From positions 1-40,554 of the IMG/VR virus record IMGVR_UViG_3300020473_002208: DNA of 40,554 nt. One strand, given 5' to 3'. The notes below the pieces were generated by a model, which was not told where the DNA came from, did not search any database, and saw only the letters and a list, made by a program, of their open reading frames with translations. The translations under genes and the position numbers were made by a program. The DNA is from a virus. This document shows positions 22,608-31,487 of the stretch, piece after piece; within the stretch, counting starts at the first letter, position 1; each line of letters begins with the position of its first letter.

Positions 22608-24453
22608 ATGGGCGGACAGTAACTTTTATCTGCCCGAGGGCTCGAGCCAGATACCAGGGCGCTGGACAACTCAACCTGTGCAAAAAGCATTGCTCAACAT
22701 GATGGGCAATGACGCTATAGGCACGTTTACGCTGCAAAAACCCACGCGCTTTGGTTATACCAAAATGCTCTGTGCTGCTATGTGGTATTTAGGAGTCCAC
22801 AAAAAACGCAGCGCGGCAATATATCAACCCACTGACCCTCTGGCCAAAAAGTTTACGCTCGACGAGGTAAACCCTCTTTTGCCTGTTGTGCCTGCTATCC
22901 AAGAGGTTTTCCCTGATTGGAGCATTAACAACGAAAATAACACCGTAAAAAAGAAAGTATGCACGGGCTTTTCGTTCGACATACTTGGCGCTGAGTCCCC
23001 GAATAACTTTCGAGCCATGACCAAGCAGGTGGTGATCGGCGATGAAATGTCATCGTGGAAAATTAACAGTGGCGAAGGTGACAATGTTAAAGCGCTATTA
23101 AAACGTATCCAGGGTGCAAGCTTTGGTAAAGCGCTTTTTGGCTCGACCGTTACGTTCACCGGTGATGTGATCGAGCGCCTAATTAACGAAGCAGACTGTG
23201 TTTTTAGCTTCCACATTCCCTGTCCACACTGTGGCCATCGACAAATCCTAGAGTGGGGCGATAAAGACTCTGCATACGGGATGAAGTGGGACACGTCACA
23301 GAACAGTGATGAAGATAAGGCGCAAACAGCGCACTACCTATGCCGCAATGCTGAGTGTCAGCAAAGCGATGAGAAAGGAAAGATTTACTATCGCTCTCTC
23401 ACAAAAATGGAGGAAGCGGGGCGCTGGATATGTGAAAAAACAGGCATTTGGACAGAGGATGGGCTTTCGTTTTTTAACGAGGCTAATACTCGAGTTAAAG
23501 CCCCTCGCCGAGTCGGTATAAAGGTATCAGCGCTTTACTCACTCAACCTGACTGAGGGGTGGATAGAGTTAGTTCGTGAGTGGCTTGATATCAAAGGCGA
23601 TGCTGACAAGCTCCAAGCATTTTGGAACTTAACATTAGGCTTGCACTGGCAACCACAAAACACCAAACGTAAACCTTACAAAGATTTACTCGATAGGCGT
23701 GAGACATACAAGGCCCGAGTGCCTAAAGATGTGGTGTATATCACGGTGGGTGGCGATACCCAAGACAATCGAATGGAAGCTTATGCCTGGGGATACACAG
23801 CAGACCGCCGAAAATACCTAATAGACCGTTTTATATGTATGGGCGACCCCCGCGACCAAGAAGTGCAAGATGCAGTTGCGGAGTTCTGTCGTAAAACATA
23901 CACACATGAAAACGGCTCCCAAATGGGTATTAGTCGGATTCTATGGGACTTAGCCGGCCACCGCGCCGATGTGGTCTACAAACTCTCAAAACGTATTGGC
24001 CTACTGCGGTTTATCCCATGTCGCGGTTCAAGTAGTTATGACCAACCATTGATGACTATGCCGACGGGGATAAATAAAAAGCACGGCACATACATCATTC
24101 AAATTGGCACCGACACAGGAAAAGACCAATTTTATGCTGATTTAGAAGTGCCACTGAATGAACCCCGAGCAATCCATTTACCGCTGGACGATGAGATTTG
24201 CTCGAAGGACGTATGTAAGCAGTTGGTTTCAGAGGTTCGCAAACCTAAAAAGACCGCCCAGGGAACGCGATTTGTTTATGACAATGAAGGGCGCAGAAAC
24301 GAGGCTCTGGACTGCTCAAACTACGCCGATGGGGCTTTGCAAGTTTCAATCGAAAAATTCGGCCTGAATTTATCCAAACACAACAGCCAAACAGAATTTA
24401 AACAAACCTCGTCGAGTTTCGCGGAGCTCGGCAAGAAATTAGGTGCCCGATGA
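22510..24453 (+). CDS. Terminase large subunit, lambda GpA family
   Basis: The ATP-driven motor and nuclease that cuts cos and fills the head. The N-terminal region QTAVEWADSNFYLPEG, RWTTQPVQKALLNMMG and the ATPase region RFGYTKMLCAAMWYLG follow lambda gpA closely. VVIGDEMSSW is the probable Walker B, and IPCPHCGHRQ with a second Cys pair may bind zinc. The C-terminal half (YITVGGDTQDNRMEAYAWGY) carries the nuclease domain. I prefer TTG 22510 because GAGGTGG precedes it. ATG 22495 is in frame but has no ribosome site. Confidence 0.93.
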   Translation: MNQISQASMQAIMQAVTRGLSPLKTQIPQTAVEWADSNFYLPEGSSQIPGRWTTQPVQKALLNMMGNDAIGTFTLQKPTRFGYTKMLCAAMWYLGVHKKRSAAIYQPTDPLAKKFTLDEVNPLLPVVPAIQEVFPDWSINNENNTVKKKVCTGFSFDILGAESPNNFRAMTKQVVIGDEMSSWKINSGEGDNVKALLKRIQGASFGKALFGSTVTFTGDVIERLINEADCVFSFHIPCPHCGHRQILEWGDKDSAYGMKWDTSQNSDEDKAQTAHYLCRNAECQQSDEKGKIYYRSLTKMEEAGRWICEKTGIWTEDGLSFFNEANTRVKAPRRVGIKVSALYSLNLTEGWIELVREWLDIKGDADKLQAFWNLTLGLHWQPQNTKRKPYKDLLDRRETYKARVPKDVVYITVGGDTQDNRMEAYAWGYTADRRKYLIDRFICMGDPRDQEVQDAVAEFCRKTYTHENGSQMGISRILWDLAGHRADVVYKLSKRIGLLRFIPCRGSSSYDQPLMTMPTGINKKHGTYIIQIGTDTGKDQFYADLEVPLNEPRAIHLPLDDEICSKDVCKQLVSEVRKPKKTAQGTRFVYDNEGRRNEALDCSNYADGALQVSIEKFGLNLSKHNSQTEFKQTSSSFAELGKKLGAR

Positions 24454-24674
24454 GTAAAGAGATATTAGCGATTCAACTTCAAGAAGCGAAAGATGCCTAT
24501 CATGCGCTCATGACTGGACAGCAAGTGGTGTCGTTTGCCCGAAATGGTCGACAGACTCAGTTTTCTCAAACGAATAAGCAAGAGCTAAAAAGCTACATCG
24601 TGGAGCTAGAGCGCGAAATTCACGGCACCACCTCTCGCCGCCGAGGCCCAATGGGGGTGATTCTTGAACGATAG
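24450..24674 (+). CDS. Head-tail joining protein, lambda W-like
   Basis: A small 74-residue protein resembling gpW: LQEAKDAYHALMTGQQVVSF, then FSQTNKQELKSYIVELEREI. gpW closes the filled head below the portal so a tail can attach. It overlaps the terminase stop (ATGA) and sits between terminase and portal, as W does in lambda. Confidence 0.88.
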   Translation: MSKEILAIQLQEAKDAYHALMTGQQVVSFARNGRQTQFSQTNKQELKSYIVELEREIHGTTSRRRGPMGVILER

Positions 24675-26259
24675 TGGATTAGTAGCACTGAATGGCGATC
24701 CGTTACGAGAGTATTGTGGCTATCGCGGCGGTTCAAGCGGTTTCGGGGGGCAAATGCGAGCCTGGACGCCACCGGTGCAGTCAGCGGATGCCGCGCTGTT
24801 ACCTAATATTGATATGGGCAACGCCCGCGCTGATGACTTGGTGCGAAATAATGCGATAGCTCATGGCGGCGTGCAAATGCACATCGATAACGTTGTAGGT
24901 AGCTTATTTCGACCAAGCTATAAGCTTAATTACAAAGCGCTTGGTATGGAAGAAAAGGCCGCGCGAGAGTTTATGAAAGAAGCCGAGCAGGCTTTTATAG
25001 AATACGCCGAATCGCCTTATTGTTACATCGATGCTGAACGAAAGCGCACTTTTACAATGCTCGTGCGCGCGGTGGCTGGCGGTCATTGCCATCATGGTGA
25101 GGCTATGGGTATCAGTGATTGGATATCTCGCCCAGGCGCTATGTTCAAAACAGCAATTCAGCTGATATCCCCTAAGCGCGTTAGCAATCCGCAAGGTGTC
25201 ATTAATAGCGCTCGTTTACGACAAGGTATAAAGCGTGATCGCTATGGTGCAGCTGTTGGCGCTTACATCAAAGAAGATAGTTATTCGGACTACGGCGAGC
25301 TAGACCGGTTCAGCGGCAAATGGCGTTACGTTAACAGAGAGACACGCTGGGGCCGACCTAAGTTTATTCATGTTTTTGAACCGCTAGAGCCAGGGCAAAC
25401 TCGCGGCGCTAATCTGTTGATGAGCATGATGGAGCAGATGCAAAGCTTATCATCGTTGCAAAATCACAAGCTCCAAAACGCGATTGTCAATGCCATGTAT
25501 GCCGCAGTTATTGAAAGTGAGCTTGATTCAGAGCAGGCCTTTCAGTTGATTTCGGGTGAGGGCGGTGCAGAGCAAATGCAAAAGTGGATGACCTATATGG
25601 GTGAATACCACTCTGCCGCGAACATACGAATGGGTGGCACTAGAATCCCGCACTTAATCCCGGGTGAGTCGCTTAAGTTGTTGCATTCCGGCAATGCCGA
25701 TAACGGATTTACGCATCTAGAATCATCCATTTTACGCTTTTTAGCAGCCGGCTTTGGCTTGAGCTACGAGCAAATCGCACGCGATTGGTCAAAGGTCAAT
25801 TACAGCTCAGGGCGCGCCAGTGTCAATGAGTCATTCCGTTACACCATGGGCAAACGCAAGGTTATTGCGTCACGTTTCGCTAGTTTGGTGTTCGCCAATT
25901 GGCTAGAAGAAGCTTTGCACCGTGGCTACCTGGTAGCACCGAAGTCCCGTTATTCATTTTATGAACGCCGTGAAGCATGGACACGTTGCGAGTGGATTGG
26001 TGCCGGTCGACTGAGCATTGACGGACTCAAGGAAGTAAAAGAAGCCATTTTGCGCATTGAAGGCGGCTTATCCACTTATGAGAAAGAAGCCGCCTTAATG
26101 GGTGAGGACTACATAGAGCTCTTTGAGCAGCAGCAACGAGAAATACAAGAACGTAAAGCGCGCGGCTTGCCGCCGCCAAGTTGGGTGCTTGCTGCAGGGT
26201 TTACCGATGAAAACAATGAAGAGGCTAACAACAATGCAAAATCCGCCCCAAACCAATAA
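24664..26259 (+). CDS. Portal protein, lambda B family
   Basis: It forms the dodecameric ring through which DNA enters and leaves the head. The 531 residues include family stretches such as DLVRNNAIAHGGVQMHIDNV, LISPKRVSNPQGV, FEPLEPGQTRGANLLMSMME and FGLSYEQIARDWSKVNYSSG, which place it with lambda gpB. The start is TTG 24664, overlapping W, with GGGGGTG upstream. Its 3' end overlaps the protease gene by 26 bases. Confidence 0.93.
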   Translation: MNDSGLVALNGDPLREYCGYRGGSSGFGGQMRAWTPPVQSADAALLPNIDMGNARADDLVRNNAIAHGGVQMHIDNVVGSLFRPSYKLNYKALGMEEKAAREFMKEAEQAFIEYAESPYCYIDAERKRTFTMLVRAVAGGHCHHGEAMGISDWISRPGAMFKTAIQLISPKRVSNPQGVINSARLRQGIKRDRYGAAVGAYIKEDSYSDYGELDRFSGKWRYVNRETRWGRPKFIHVFEPLEPGQTRGANLLMSMMEQMQSLSSLQNHKLQNAIVNAMYAAVIESELDSEQAFQLISGEGGAEQMQKWMTYMGEYHSAANIRMGGTRIPHLIPGESLKLLHSGNADNGFTHLESSILRFLAAGFGLSYEQIARDWSKVNYSSGRASVNESFRYTMGKRKVIASRFASLVFANWLEEALHRGYLVAPKSRYSFYERREAWTRCEWIGAGRLSIDGLKEVKEAILRIEGGLSTYEKEAALMGEDYIELFEQQQREIQERKARGLPPPSWVLAAGFTDENNEEANNNAKSAPNQ

Positions 26260-27586
26260 TCGAATGCACATTTTAAGTCGTGTCTGTAACGAGGCGCAGC
26301 TAGTCGAACCAGGCTACGCTCGCACGTTCTTTTCTGCGTTGGGGTTACGGGCCAATGTGGGCCGCTTAGTCGACACTGATGGCACGGTGCTAAACACCGA
26401 TGAAATGAAAGAAACAGTATCGAGCTTTGAGGGGCCAAGCTCTGAGCGCCGTCGACCTTATCAAGTCGTTGATGGAATCGCCTTGATACCGGTTAGCGGC
26501 ACGCTAGTGCATAAGTTTGGCCATTTAAAACCATTCAGCGGCTCGACTGGCTATGACGGCATTTTGGCGTGTTTGAAAGGGGCTATGGCTGACGAATCGG
26601 TCAAAGCCGTCATGCTCGATATTGATTCGCCTGGCGGCGAAGCAGCGGGCTGCTTTGATTGCGCTGCAGCCATTCGCAAGATGCGTGATATCAAACCCAT
26701 CTATGGGCTGTGTTATGACAGCATGAACAGCGCCGCGATGGCGATAGGCTCTGCCTGCTCGGAGCGCTGGATCACACAAAGTGGTCGTGCCGGCAGTGTT
26801 GGTGTCGTGATTGCCCACACATCATTTGAAGGGCATTTAGAGAATGAGGGCATTGAAATTACGTTGCTGCACTCTGGCAAGCACAAAGTGGATGGCAACC
26901 CATACGAAAAGTTAGGCGAGCAAGTGCGCACTGACATTCAAAGTCGACTTGATGAAAGTCGCGACAAATTTGCGGCCCTGGTCGCTGATCATATTGGTAT
27001 CAGTAAACAAGCAGTGCTTGATACCGAAGCCCGAGTATTCACTGGCCAAGAGGCCATCGATGTTGGCTTTGCCAACAAACTTGTCAATGGTGCAGAAGCC
27101 GTACCGCTTTTGCGTGACGTTATCAATAGCAACTCAATCAAAGGAGCGTCTATGGCGACCTCAGAAACAACCTCAAAACCGGCGGCGAGTGCTGCCAATA
27201 AAGCTGACAAACAACAATCAGCCACAACCTCGTTTAGTCAGGCGGACATTGATCAGGCTCGAGCAGAAGGGGCAAAGCAGGAGCGGGTTCGTTGCAAAGA
27301 TATCCTGGGGTGTGAAGAGTCAGCAGGCCGCAAGCAGCTGGCTACTCACTTGGCCTTTAGCACTGAAATGTCAGTAGATGAAGCTAAAGGGATGCTATCT
27401 GCCTCGCCTGTCGAAGCAACCACTTTAAGCGCTGACAGCAACAAAATTGGTGAACAGCTAGAAGTGGCCATGAAAGGCGAAAATGTGGGCCTGCAGGCAT
27501 CAGGTGATGCAGGCGAACTTTCAGACGATGAGCTGCAAGAACAAGCGCTTTTAAATGACTACGATGCTGTAACCGGCACCAAGTAA
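26234..27586 (+). CDS. Head maturation protease fused to scaffold (lambda C-like)
   Basis: A S49/SppA-type protease followed by scaffold in one chain. The catalytic Ser is probably Ser166 in MNSAAMAIGS, with the Lys partner in the HSGKHKVDG stretch (about 216-218). DIDSPGGEAAG (130-140) is the conserved Gly-rich loop. The C-terminal 145 residues are a charged, Ala/Gln-rich scaffold that can also be made separately from an internal start. I chose ATG 26234, with GAGG ten bases upstream. Earlier in-frame ATGs lie deeper in the portal gene. Confidence 0.9.
   Translation: MQNPPQTNNRMHILSRVCNEAQLVEPGYARTFFSALGLRANVGRLVDTDGTVLNTDEMKETVSSFEGPSSERRRPYQVVDGIALIPVSGTLVHKFGHLKPFSGSTGYDGILACLKGAMADESVKAVMLDIDSPGGEAAGCFDCAAAIRKMRDIKPIYGLCYDSMNSAAMAIGSACSERWITQSGRAGSVGVVIAHTSFEGHLENEGIEITLLHSGKHKVDGNPYEKLGEQVRTDIQSRLDESRDKFAALVADHIGISKQAVLDTEARVFTGQEAIDVGFANKLVNGAEAVPLLRDVINSNSIKGASMATSETTSKPAASAANKADKQQSATTSFSQADIDQARAEGAKQERVRCKDILGCEESAGRKQLATHLAFSTEMSVDEAKGMLSASPVEATTLSADSNKIGEQLEVAMKGENVGLQASGDAGELSDDELQEQALLNDYDAVTGTK
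27152..27586 (+). CDS. Nested scaffold protein (Nu3-like)
   Basis: An in-frame internal start at 27152 follows AAGGAG (27141-27146) with five-base spacing, exactly where the protease domain ends. It would make a 144-residue scaffold (MATSETTSKPAASAAN, helical FSQADIDQARAEGAKQ, acidic tail DAGELSDDELQEQ), as lambda makes Nu3 from within C. Many copies of the free scaffold would be needed per head. Confidence 0.75.
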   Translation: MATSETTSKPAASAANKADKQQSATTSFSQADIDQARAEGAKQERVRCKDILGCEESAGRKQLATHLAFSTEMSVDEAKGMLSASPVEATTLSADSNKIGEQLEVAMKGENVGLQASGDAGELSDDELQEQALLNDYDAVTGTK

Positions 27587-27614
27587 TTAGCCCATTCTCA
27601 TAAGGAGTTTACCT

Positions 27615-27956
27615 ATGAATAAACATAAACAACCAATTACCGGCTCAGGTGCAACCCCGACAGCAGTAGGCGTGTTCGTTGCTGCTATCACAGCAATGGC
27701 GCTTACCCCGATTGCTCGCATTAAAGACTCGGGCAAACTAACCAAATGGAACCCCGCTGGCACCGATGGCAGCCAAGTTGCTATTGGTCTAACGGTTGGG
27801 CCGCTAGATACCACCTCGGGCGAGCAGAGCCGACCTTACTATATTGGCGGGACTTTTAACCCTGACGAAATCGCTTGGCCACAAGCGGCCACCGCCGCTC
27901 AAAAGCTTGGTGCTTTTGATGGCACAGATATCCACCTGAAAGCGGCCCTCGACTAA
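27615..27956 (+). CDS. Head decoration protein, lambda D-like
   Basis: A 113-residue capsid-stabilising protein. KWNPAGTDGSQVAIGLTV and PYYIGGTFNPDEIAWPQA match the lambda gpD fold (Gly-rich strands and the conserved W-P near the end). It binds the three-fold sites of the expanded head. AAGGAG lies just upstream, and it precedes the capsid gene, as in lambda. Confidence 0.9.
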   Translation: MNKHKQPITGSGATPTAVGVFVAAITAMALTPIARIKDSGKLTKWNPAGTDGSQVAIGLTVGPLDTTSGEQSRPYYIGGTFNPDEIAWPQAATAAQKLGAFDGTDIHLKAALD

Positions 27957-27997
27957 CCAAAAATGCTCCACACCCCATTTTTAACTAAGGTAAGACT

Positions 27998-29041
27998 ATG
28001 ACAGAACAAGTGAATATTAATAGCCCTCGCGCGCTACTTGGTGTAAGCCGCAAACGTGCTCGTATCTCAACTTTCTTTTTAGATTTCTTCTTTAAGAACA
28101 TGTATACCTTTGATACAGAAGAAGTCGATCTAGACCAAGTAGATGAAAGCGTTAATGCTGCGATGTTCATTGCCCCAGAGGTTGATGGCAAGGTCATCAA
28201 GACGCGCGGCCACACCACCACCTCATTTAAACCGGCCTCTTTAAAGCCAAAGCACGATGTTGACCCTAAAAAAGTAGTGAAGCGCCGACCAGGTGAGGGC
28301 ATGTGCGGCGAGATGAGCTTGCAGCAACGCCGCAACGCCATCATTGTGCAGAATATTCAGGATGAAGAAAAAGCCATCAAACAAACCGAGGAATGGATGG
28401 CAGTAAAAGCGCTCGTTGACGGTAATTACACCTGCGATGGTGAGGAAATGCCAGAGCCTTTAAATGTTGATTTTGGGCGCTCTCCTGAAAACAACATTGT
28501 GTTAGCTGGTGCAGCGTCCTGGAAGAATCAAGATAAGGCAACTTTCGACCCTTGCGAAAAAATTGAAGAATATGCAGAACGCTCAAACGGGGCCATCGAT
28601 GTCATCGTATTAGATGGCAAAATGTGGGCCTTGCTGAATAGCTTTGAAAAGTTTAAAGAAAAGTTAGACACTCGCCGTGGCTCCAACTCGCAGTTAGAAA
28701 CAGCGTTGAAAGACTTAGGCAAAGATGTGTCTATCAAAGGCTATCTTGGCGATGTGATGATCGTTGTCTACAAGGGTTATCGCAAGGTGAATGGTACGCG
28801 AGATTATTACCTTGATGATTACACATTATTCATGACCCATACAGGGGTTGAGCATGCGCGTTTGTATGGTGCAATTATGGATGATGATGCTATCGAGCAA
28901 GGTATGTCAGAAACTGACCGTTTCCCGAAACTGTATAAAACGACCGGCGATGTGGCGCGAACTTATACAGTCACTAAATCAGCCCCTCTTATGGCGAATA
29001 TTAGCCCCGATGATAGCGTGACTATCAAACTAGAACCCTAA
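27998..29041 (+). CDS. Major capsid protein, lambda E family
   Basis: The main shell protein, 347 residues (lambda E: 341). Family features include the N-terminal FFKNMYTFDTEEVDLDQV, VKRRPGEGMCGEMSLQQRR (E-loop region), DFGRSPENNIVLAGAASW and the C-terminal PLMANISPDDSVTIKLEP. It is followed by a strong terminator, which probably separates head-shell from head-completion expression levels. Confidence 0.95.
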   Translation: MTEQVNINSPRALLGVSRKRARISTFFLDFFFKNMYTFDTEEVDLDQVDESVNAAMFIAPEVDGKVIKTRGHTTTSFKPASLKPKHDVDPKKVVKRRPGEGMCGEMSLQQRRNAIIVQNIQDEEKAIKQTEEWMAVKALVDGNYTCDGEEMPEPLNVDFGRSPENNIVLAGAASWKNQDKATFDPCEKIEEYAERSNGAIDVIVLDGKMWALLNSFEKFKEKLDTRRGSNSQLETALKDLGKDVSIKGYLGDVMIVVYKGYRKVNGTRDYYLDDYTLFMTHTGVEHARLYGAIMDDDAIEQGMSETDRFPKLYKTTGDVARTYTVTKSAPLMANISPDDSVTIKLEP

Positions 29042-29059
29042 CCAACCACACACCTAAAT

Positions 29060-29082
29060 AGGCCGCTATCGCGGCCTTTTTT
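29060..29082 (+). terminator. Terminator after the capsid gene
   Basis: Stem AGGCCGC / GCGGCCT with loop TATC and six T. It sits 19 bases after the capsid stop inside the late operon, so it probably tunes the ratio between capsid and downstream proteins under partial antitermination. Confidence 0.85.
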
Positions 29083-29105
29083 ATTTCACTCAAAAGGAAT
29101 CAATT

Positions 29106-29444
29106 ATGAGTCAAGATATTGCAGATCTAAAAGCGAAAGTCGCTGAATTAGCCTTGGCACTCGGTCAAGATATCGAACCAGAGAGCACGAAAGCCAAACT
29201 CAGCAAGCAGATCAAAGAGCTTGAAAAAGCCTTGAGCGAGCAGGGTACTGGTGACGGTGAAGGTACTGGTGGCAGTGGCGGTGCGGCTAAAGCGGTGGCT
29301 GTCTACAACAAGCGCAACGCTGTTGTTATTACGACTGTGAATGGCAGCGATGTTGAATTGAAGCCAGGCAAAAATACTGTGCCGGCTGATTTGGCGAAAA
29401 AGCTTGCCGAGATCAAAGGTATCAGCCTTTATGAGTCTGCTTAA
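29106..29444 (+). CDS. DNA packaging accessory protein, FI-like
   Basis: This 112-residue protein sits in the FI position, right after the capsid gene. The N-terminal part is helical and charged (IADLKAKVAELALALGQDIE), then comes a Gly-rich linker (TGDGEGTGGSGGAAK), then a small C-terminal domain (NAVVITTVNGSDVELKPG). FI of lambda helps terminase dock on the prohead. Assignment is mainly by gene order. Confidence 0.65.
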   Translation: MSQDIADLKAKVAELALALGQDIEPESTKAKLSKQIKELEKALSEQGTGDGEGTGGSGGAAKAVAVYNKRNAVVITTVNGSDVELKPGKNTVPADLAKKLAEIKGISLYESA

Positions 29445-29730
29445 AAAGCAACTGGCTCAAAGCCTCGCTGTTGAGCAGCAGTGCATACTCAACAGCGGTG
29501 AAGCTGGCCTGTATCAGGGCCAGCCTATCACTGTCGAACTAGATAAGCGTTTTCGCACCAAACAAGATCCATACTCGGGTGAACAGCGAGAGCAGATAAC
29601 AGTCATTCGATTTTTAAATGCTCAATGCTCACCCAATGTGCATAGCTGGTGCGAGGTTGAAGGTAAATCATATCAGCTTACCGAGCTTTATGAGCGCGAC
29701 GAAATATCAACAACGTTTATAGTGATATGA
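29431..29730 (+). CDS. Head-tail connector, FII position
   Basis: A 99-residue beta-rich protein (QPITVELDKRFRTKQDPYSG, then VIRFLNAQCSPNVHSWCEVE). It overlaps FI by 14 bases and Z by four. Gene order places it at FII, whose product forms the head-side surface for tail docking. Sequence support is weak. ATG 29431 is preferred over an upstream TTG-type start at 29404, which lies fully inside FI. Confidence 0.6.
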   Translation: MSLLKKQLAQSLAVEQQCILNSGEAGLYQGQPITVELDKRFRTKQDPYSGEQREQITVIRFLNAQCSPNVHSWCEVEGKSYQLTELYERDEISTTFIVI

Positions 29731-30257
29731 AACTAAGCCCTACTATTGGCAAGCTGAAAAAAGCCCAGCAAGCCGCGCTGGCCAGTGCGGTCACAGGCTC
29801 AGGTGAGCATGCGAAAAGCGTATTGGTCAACGCAATTTATGATCGTTACGCTTTTAAGATGCGAGACTATATTTCGCAGCGGCTTGCATTGAGCGTGGAT
29901 CATCGCTTCGCAGAGCTGCGCGTGTCTGCCCGCCATCGCATTACCAATGCAATTAACTTTGTTGAAGAGCCCGTATATAGACAATCAAAGAACCCTCGCA
30001 CCCCGAGTAAGATGGTTTTAGACGGATATATGGGCGCGTTCTTGCGCGGTAAAACGAGCCATTGGGGCGGTGCTTTCACGTTTGTTGGAAAAAATAACAA
30101 TCTCTTATTGGCCTACCGTGAAAAAGGCGACTTATCGCGTGAAATACCTGATGTGTCGTATGGGCCAAGCGTGGCTGGCGCGCTGGTTAACGTTCGCGAG
30201 CAAGCCTACCCCCAAGTAATGAAACATATTCAAAAACATTATCAGAGAGAACTATGA
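29727..30257 (+). CDS. Minor tail protein, lambda Z-like
   Basis: The 176 residues resemble the minor tail Z family: helical, basic N-terminal half (IGKLKKAQQAALASAVTGSG) and the conserved middle ISQRLALSVDHRFAELRVSA, followed by a small C-terminal domain. Z is needed for tails to connect to heads. It is joined to both neighbours by four-base overlaps. Confidence 0.75.
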   Translation: MKLSPTIGKLKKAQQAALASAVTGSGEHAKSVLVNAIYDRYAFKMRDYISQRLALSVDHRFAELRVSARHRITNAINFVEEPVYRQSKNPRTPSKMVLDGYMGAFLRGKTSHWGGAFTFVGKNNNLLLAYREKGDLSREIPDVSYGPSVAGALVNVREQAYPQVMKHIQKHYQREL

Positions 30258-30670
30258 GCGCGAATAAAATACTCGATGAAGTCACGGCCTTTTTTGGAGG
30301 ATTTGCCCCCGCACAACGCGGGTTTTATGTGCCTCAGCAATTGGCGCCAGGTGAAACAAAAAAGGTGATCATTCAACCGGCTACACTCGGGCGAGATAAA
30401 AAAGCTAAAAGCATCGAAGTAATCGCCATTTTGATTACGCCAGGAGCTTCACCGCAAGGAACCGACACCACTCCCGATGAAATGCTCGTGAGCCTAGTTG
30501 AGGCCATTGATGAAAGTATAGATGGCTCCCAATCGGGTGTGAATAAAGCGCTCAATGGTCATGCTTTGGAATTTAAGCATGCCGAGACTATCAAGTTTGT
30601 GCCGCCTGAGTCACATGACCCATGTGCTAAGGCAATTTTTACCCTAACAGTAACTTACAGGAATCATTAA
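30254..30670 (+). CDS. Tail terminator, lambda U position
   Basis: A 138-residue protein with alternating strands and helices (KKVIIQPATLGRDKKAKSIE, then AIFTLTVTYRN at the end) in the U position between Z and the tail tube gene. U rings cap the finished tail and bind the head. Family match by sequence is only moderate, and gene order is the stronger argument. Confidence 0.65.
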   Translation: MSANKILDEVTAFFGGFAPAQRGFYVPQQLAPGETKKVIIQPATLGRDKKAKSIEVIAILITPGASPQGTDTTPDEMLVSLVEAIDESIDGSQSGVNKALNGHALEFKHAETIKFVPPESHDPCAKAIFTLTVTYRNH

Positions 30671-30672
30671 TT

Positions 30673-31428
30673 ATGAGTGGATTTATTTTGCGCGGCGAGG
30701 TGTTTCTAACCCGAGTCAATAAAAAAGGTGTGCCCTTAGGTGGCGCGGTCGGCCCTGTTAACGCCGAAGAACTCTCCCTCGAGCCTGATGTGTCAGAGAT
30801 TTTGAGAACTTCAAATAATAAGCCGACTTATGGCAAGTCACTTGGCAAAGTACAAGATGCCCAACCGACCAAGGTTAAGCTTAAATTCGATGAAATCGAG
30901 GCTAAAGTTTTGGCGGAAACCTTGGGCGCTGAGCTATCAGAGCTTAATGCTGCGCCGGTCAATGCAGTTGCCAAAGCGATCACCTTACATGGCGATGGTT
31001 CTTGGACTCCCCTGGGTGCAAAGCAGATCACTGAAACCGGTTTTGCAGTGAATAACGGCGGTGCAGAGCCGTTAACACTGAATACTGATTACGAAGTTCA
31101 TTGGGCCGGCGGGTTGATTCGCCCACTTAAGGGCGGTGCGTTAGAGGCCGGCGGTGATGTGACTGTCGATTTTCAATCCTTGGCTCGGGCTGGATCATCT
31201 ATTACAGGTGGGGAAGTCCAGGAAGTAAACTGGCATATCTCTTTGGTTGGCGAGAATGTTGATACCAATGAGGCTATTGCACTGGACATTCCACTGGCTC
31301 AGATGAGCTCAAGCGGAGCCATTAACTTGCTACAAAATGAGTTTATGTCACCAGAGTTCGAAGGGGTGGCCTCAGTGGCCAGTGGTAAAACATACGACTA
31401 CAAAATGGACGTCGTAGACCCCGCTTAA
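30673..31428 (+). CDS. Major tail tube protein, lambda V position
   Basis: A 251-residue beta-rich protein. Repeated strand patterns (GEVFLTRVNKKGVPLGGAVG, NWHISLVGENVDTNEAIALD) and short spacing to the terminator gene fit a siphovirus tail tube subunit. It ends with FEGVASVASGKTYDYKMDVV. It is followed by a strong terminator and then the tape measure gene. Confidence 0.78.
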   Translation: MSGFILRGEVFLTRVNKKGVPLGGAVGPVNAEELSLEPDVSEILRTSNNKPTYGKSLGKVQDAQPTKVKLKFDEIEAKVLAETLGAELSELNAAPVNAVAKAITLHGDGSWTPLGAKQITETGFAVNNGGAEPLTLNTDYEVHWAGGLIRPLKGGALEAGGDVTVDFQSLARAGSSITGGEVQEVNWHISLVGENVDTNEAIALDIPLAQMSSSGAINLLQNEFMSPEFEGVASVASGKTYDYKMDVVDPA

Positions 31429-31449
31429 TTACTCATGCTGTCCCAACCA

Positions 31450-31474
31450 AAGCCCCGTCTGTCGGGGCTTTTTT
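31450..31474 (+). terminator. Terminator between tail tube and tape measure genes
   Basis: Stem AAGCCCCG / CGGGGCTT, five-base loop, then further T. It occupies the place where lambda has the G/GT frameshift genes. It probably keeps tape measure levels well below tube levels. Confidence 0.85.
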
Positions 31475-31487
31475 GTAGGTAAATTAT

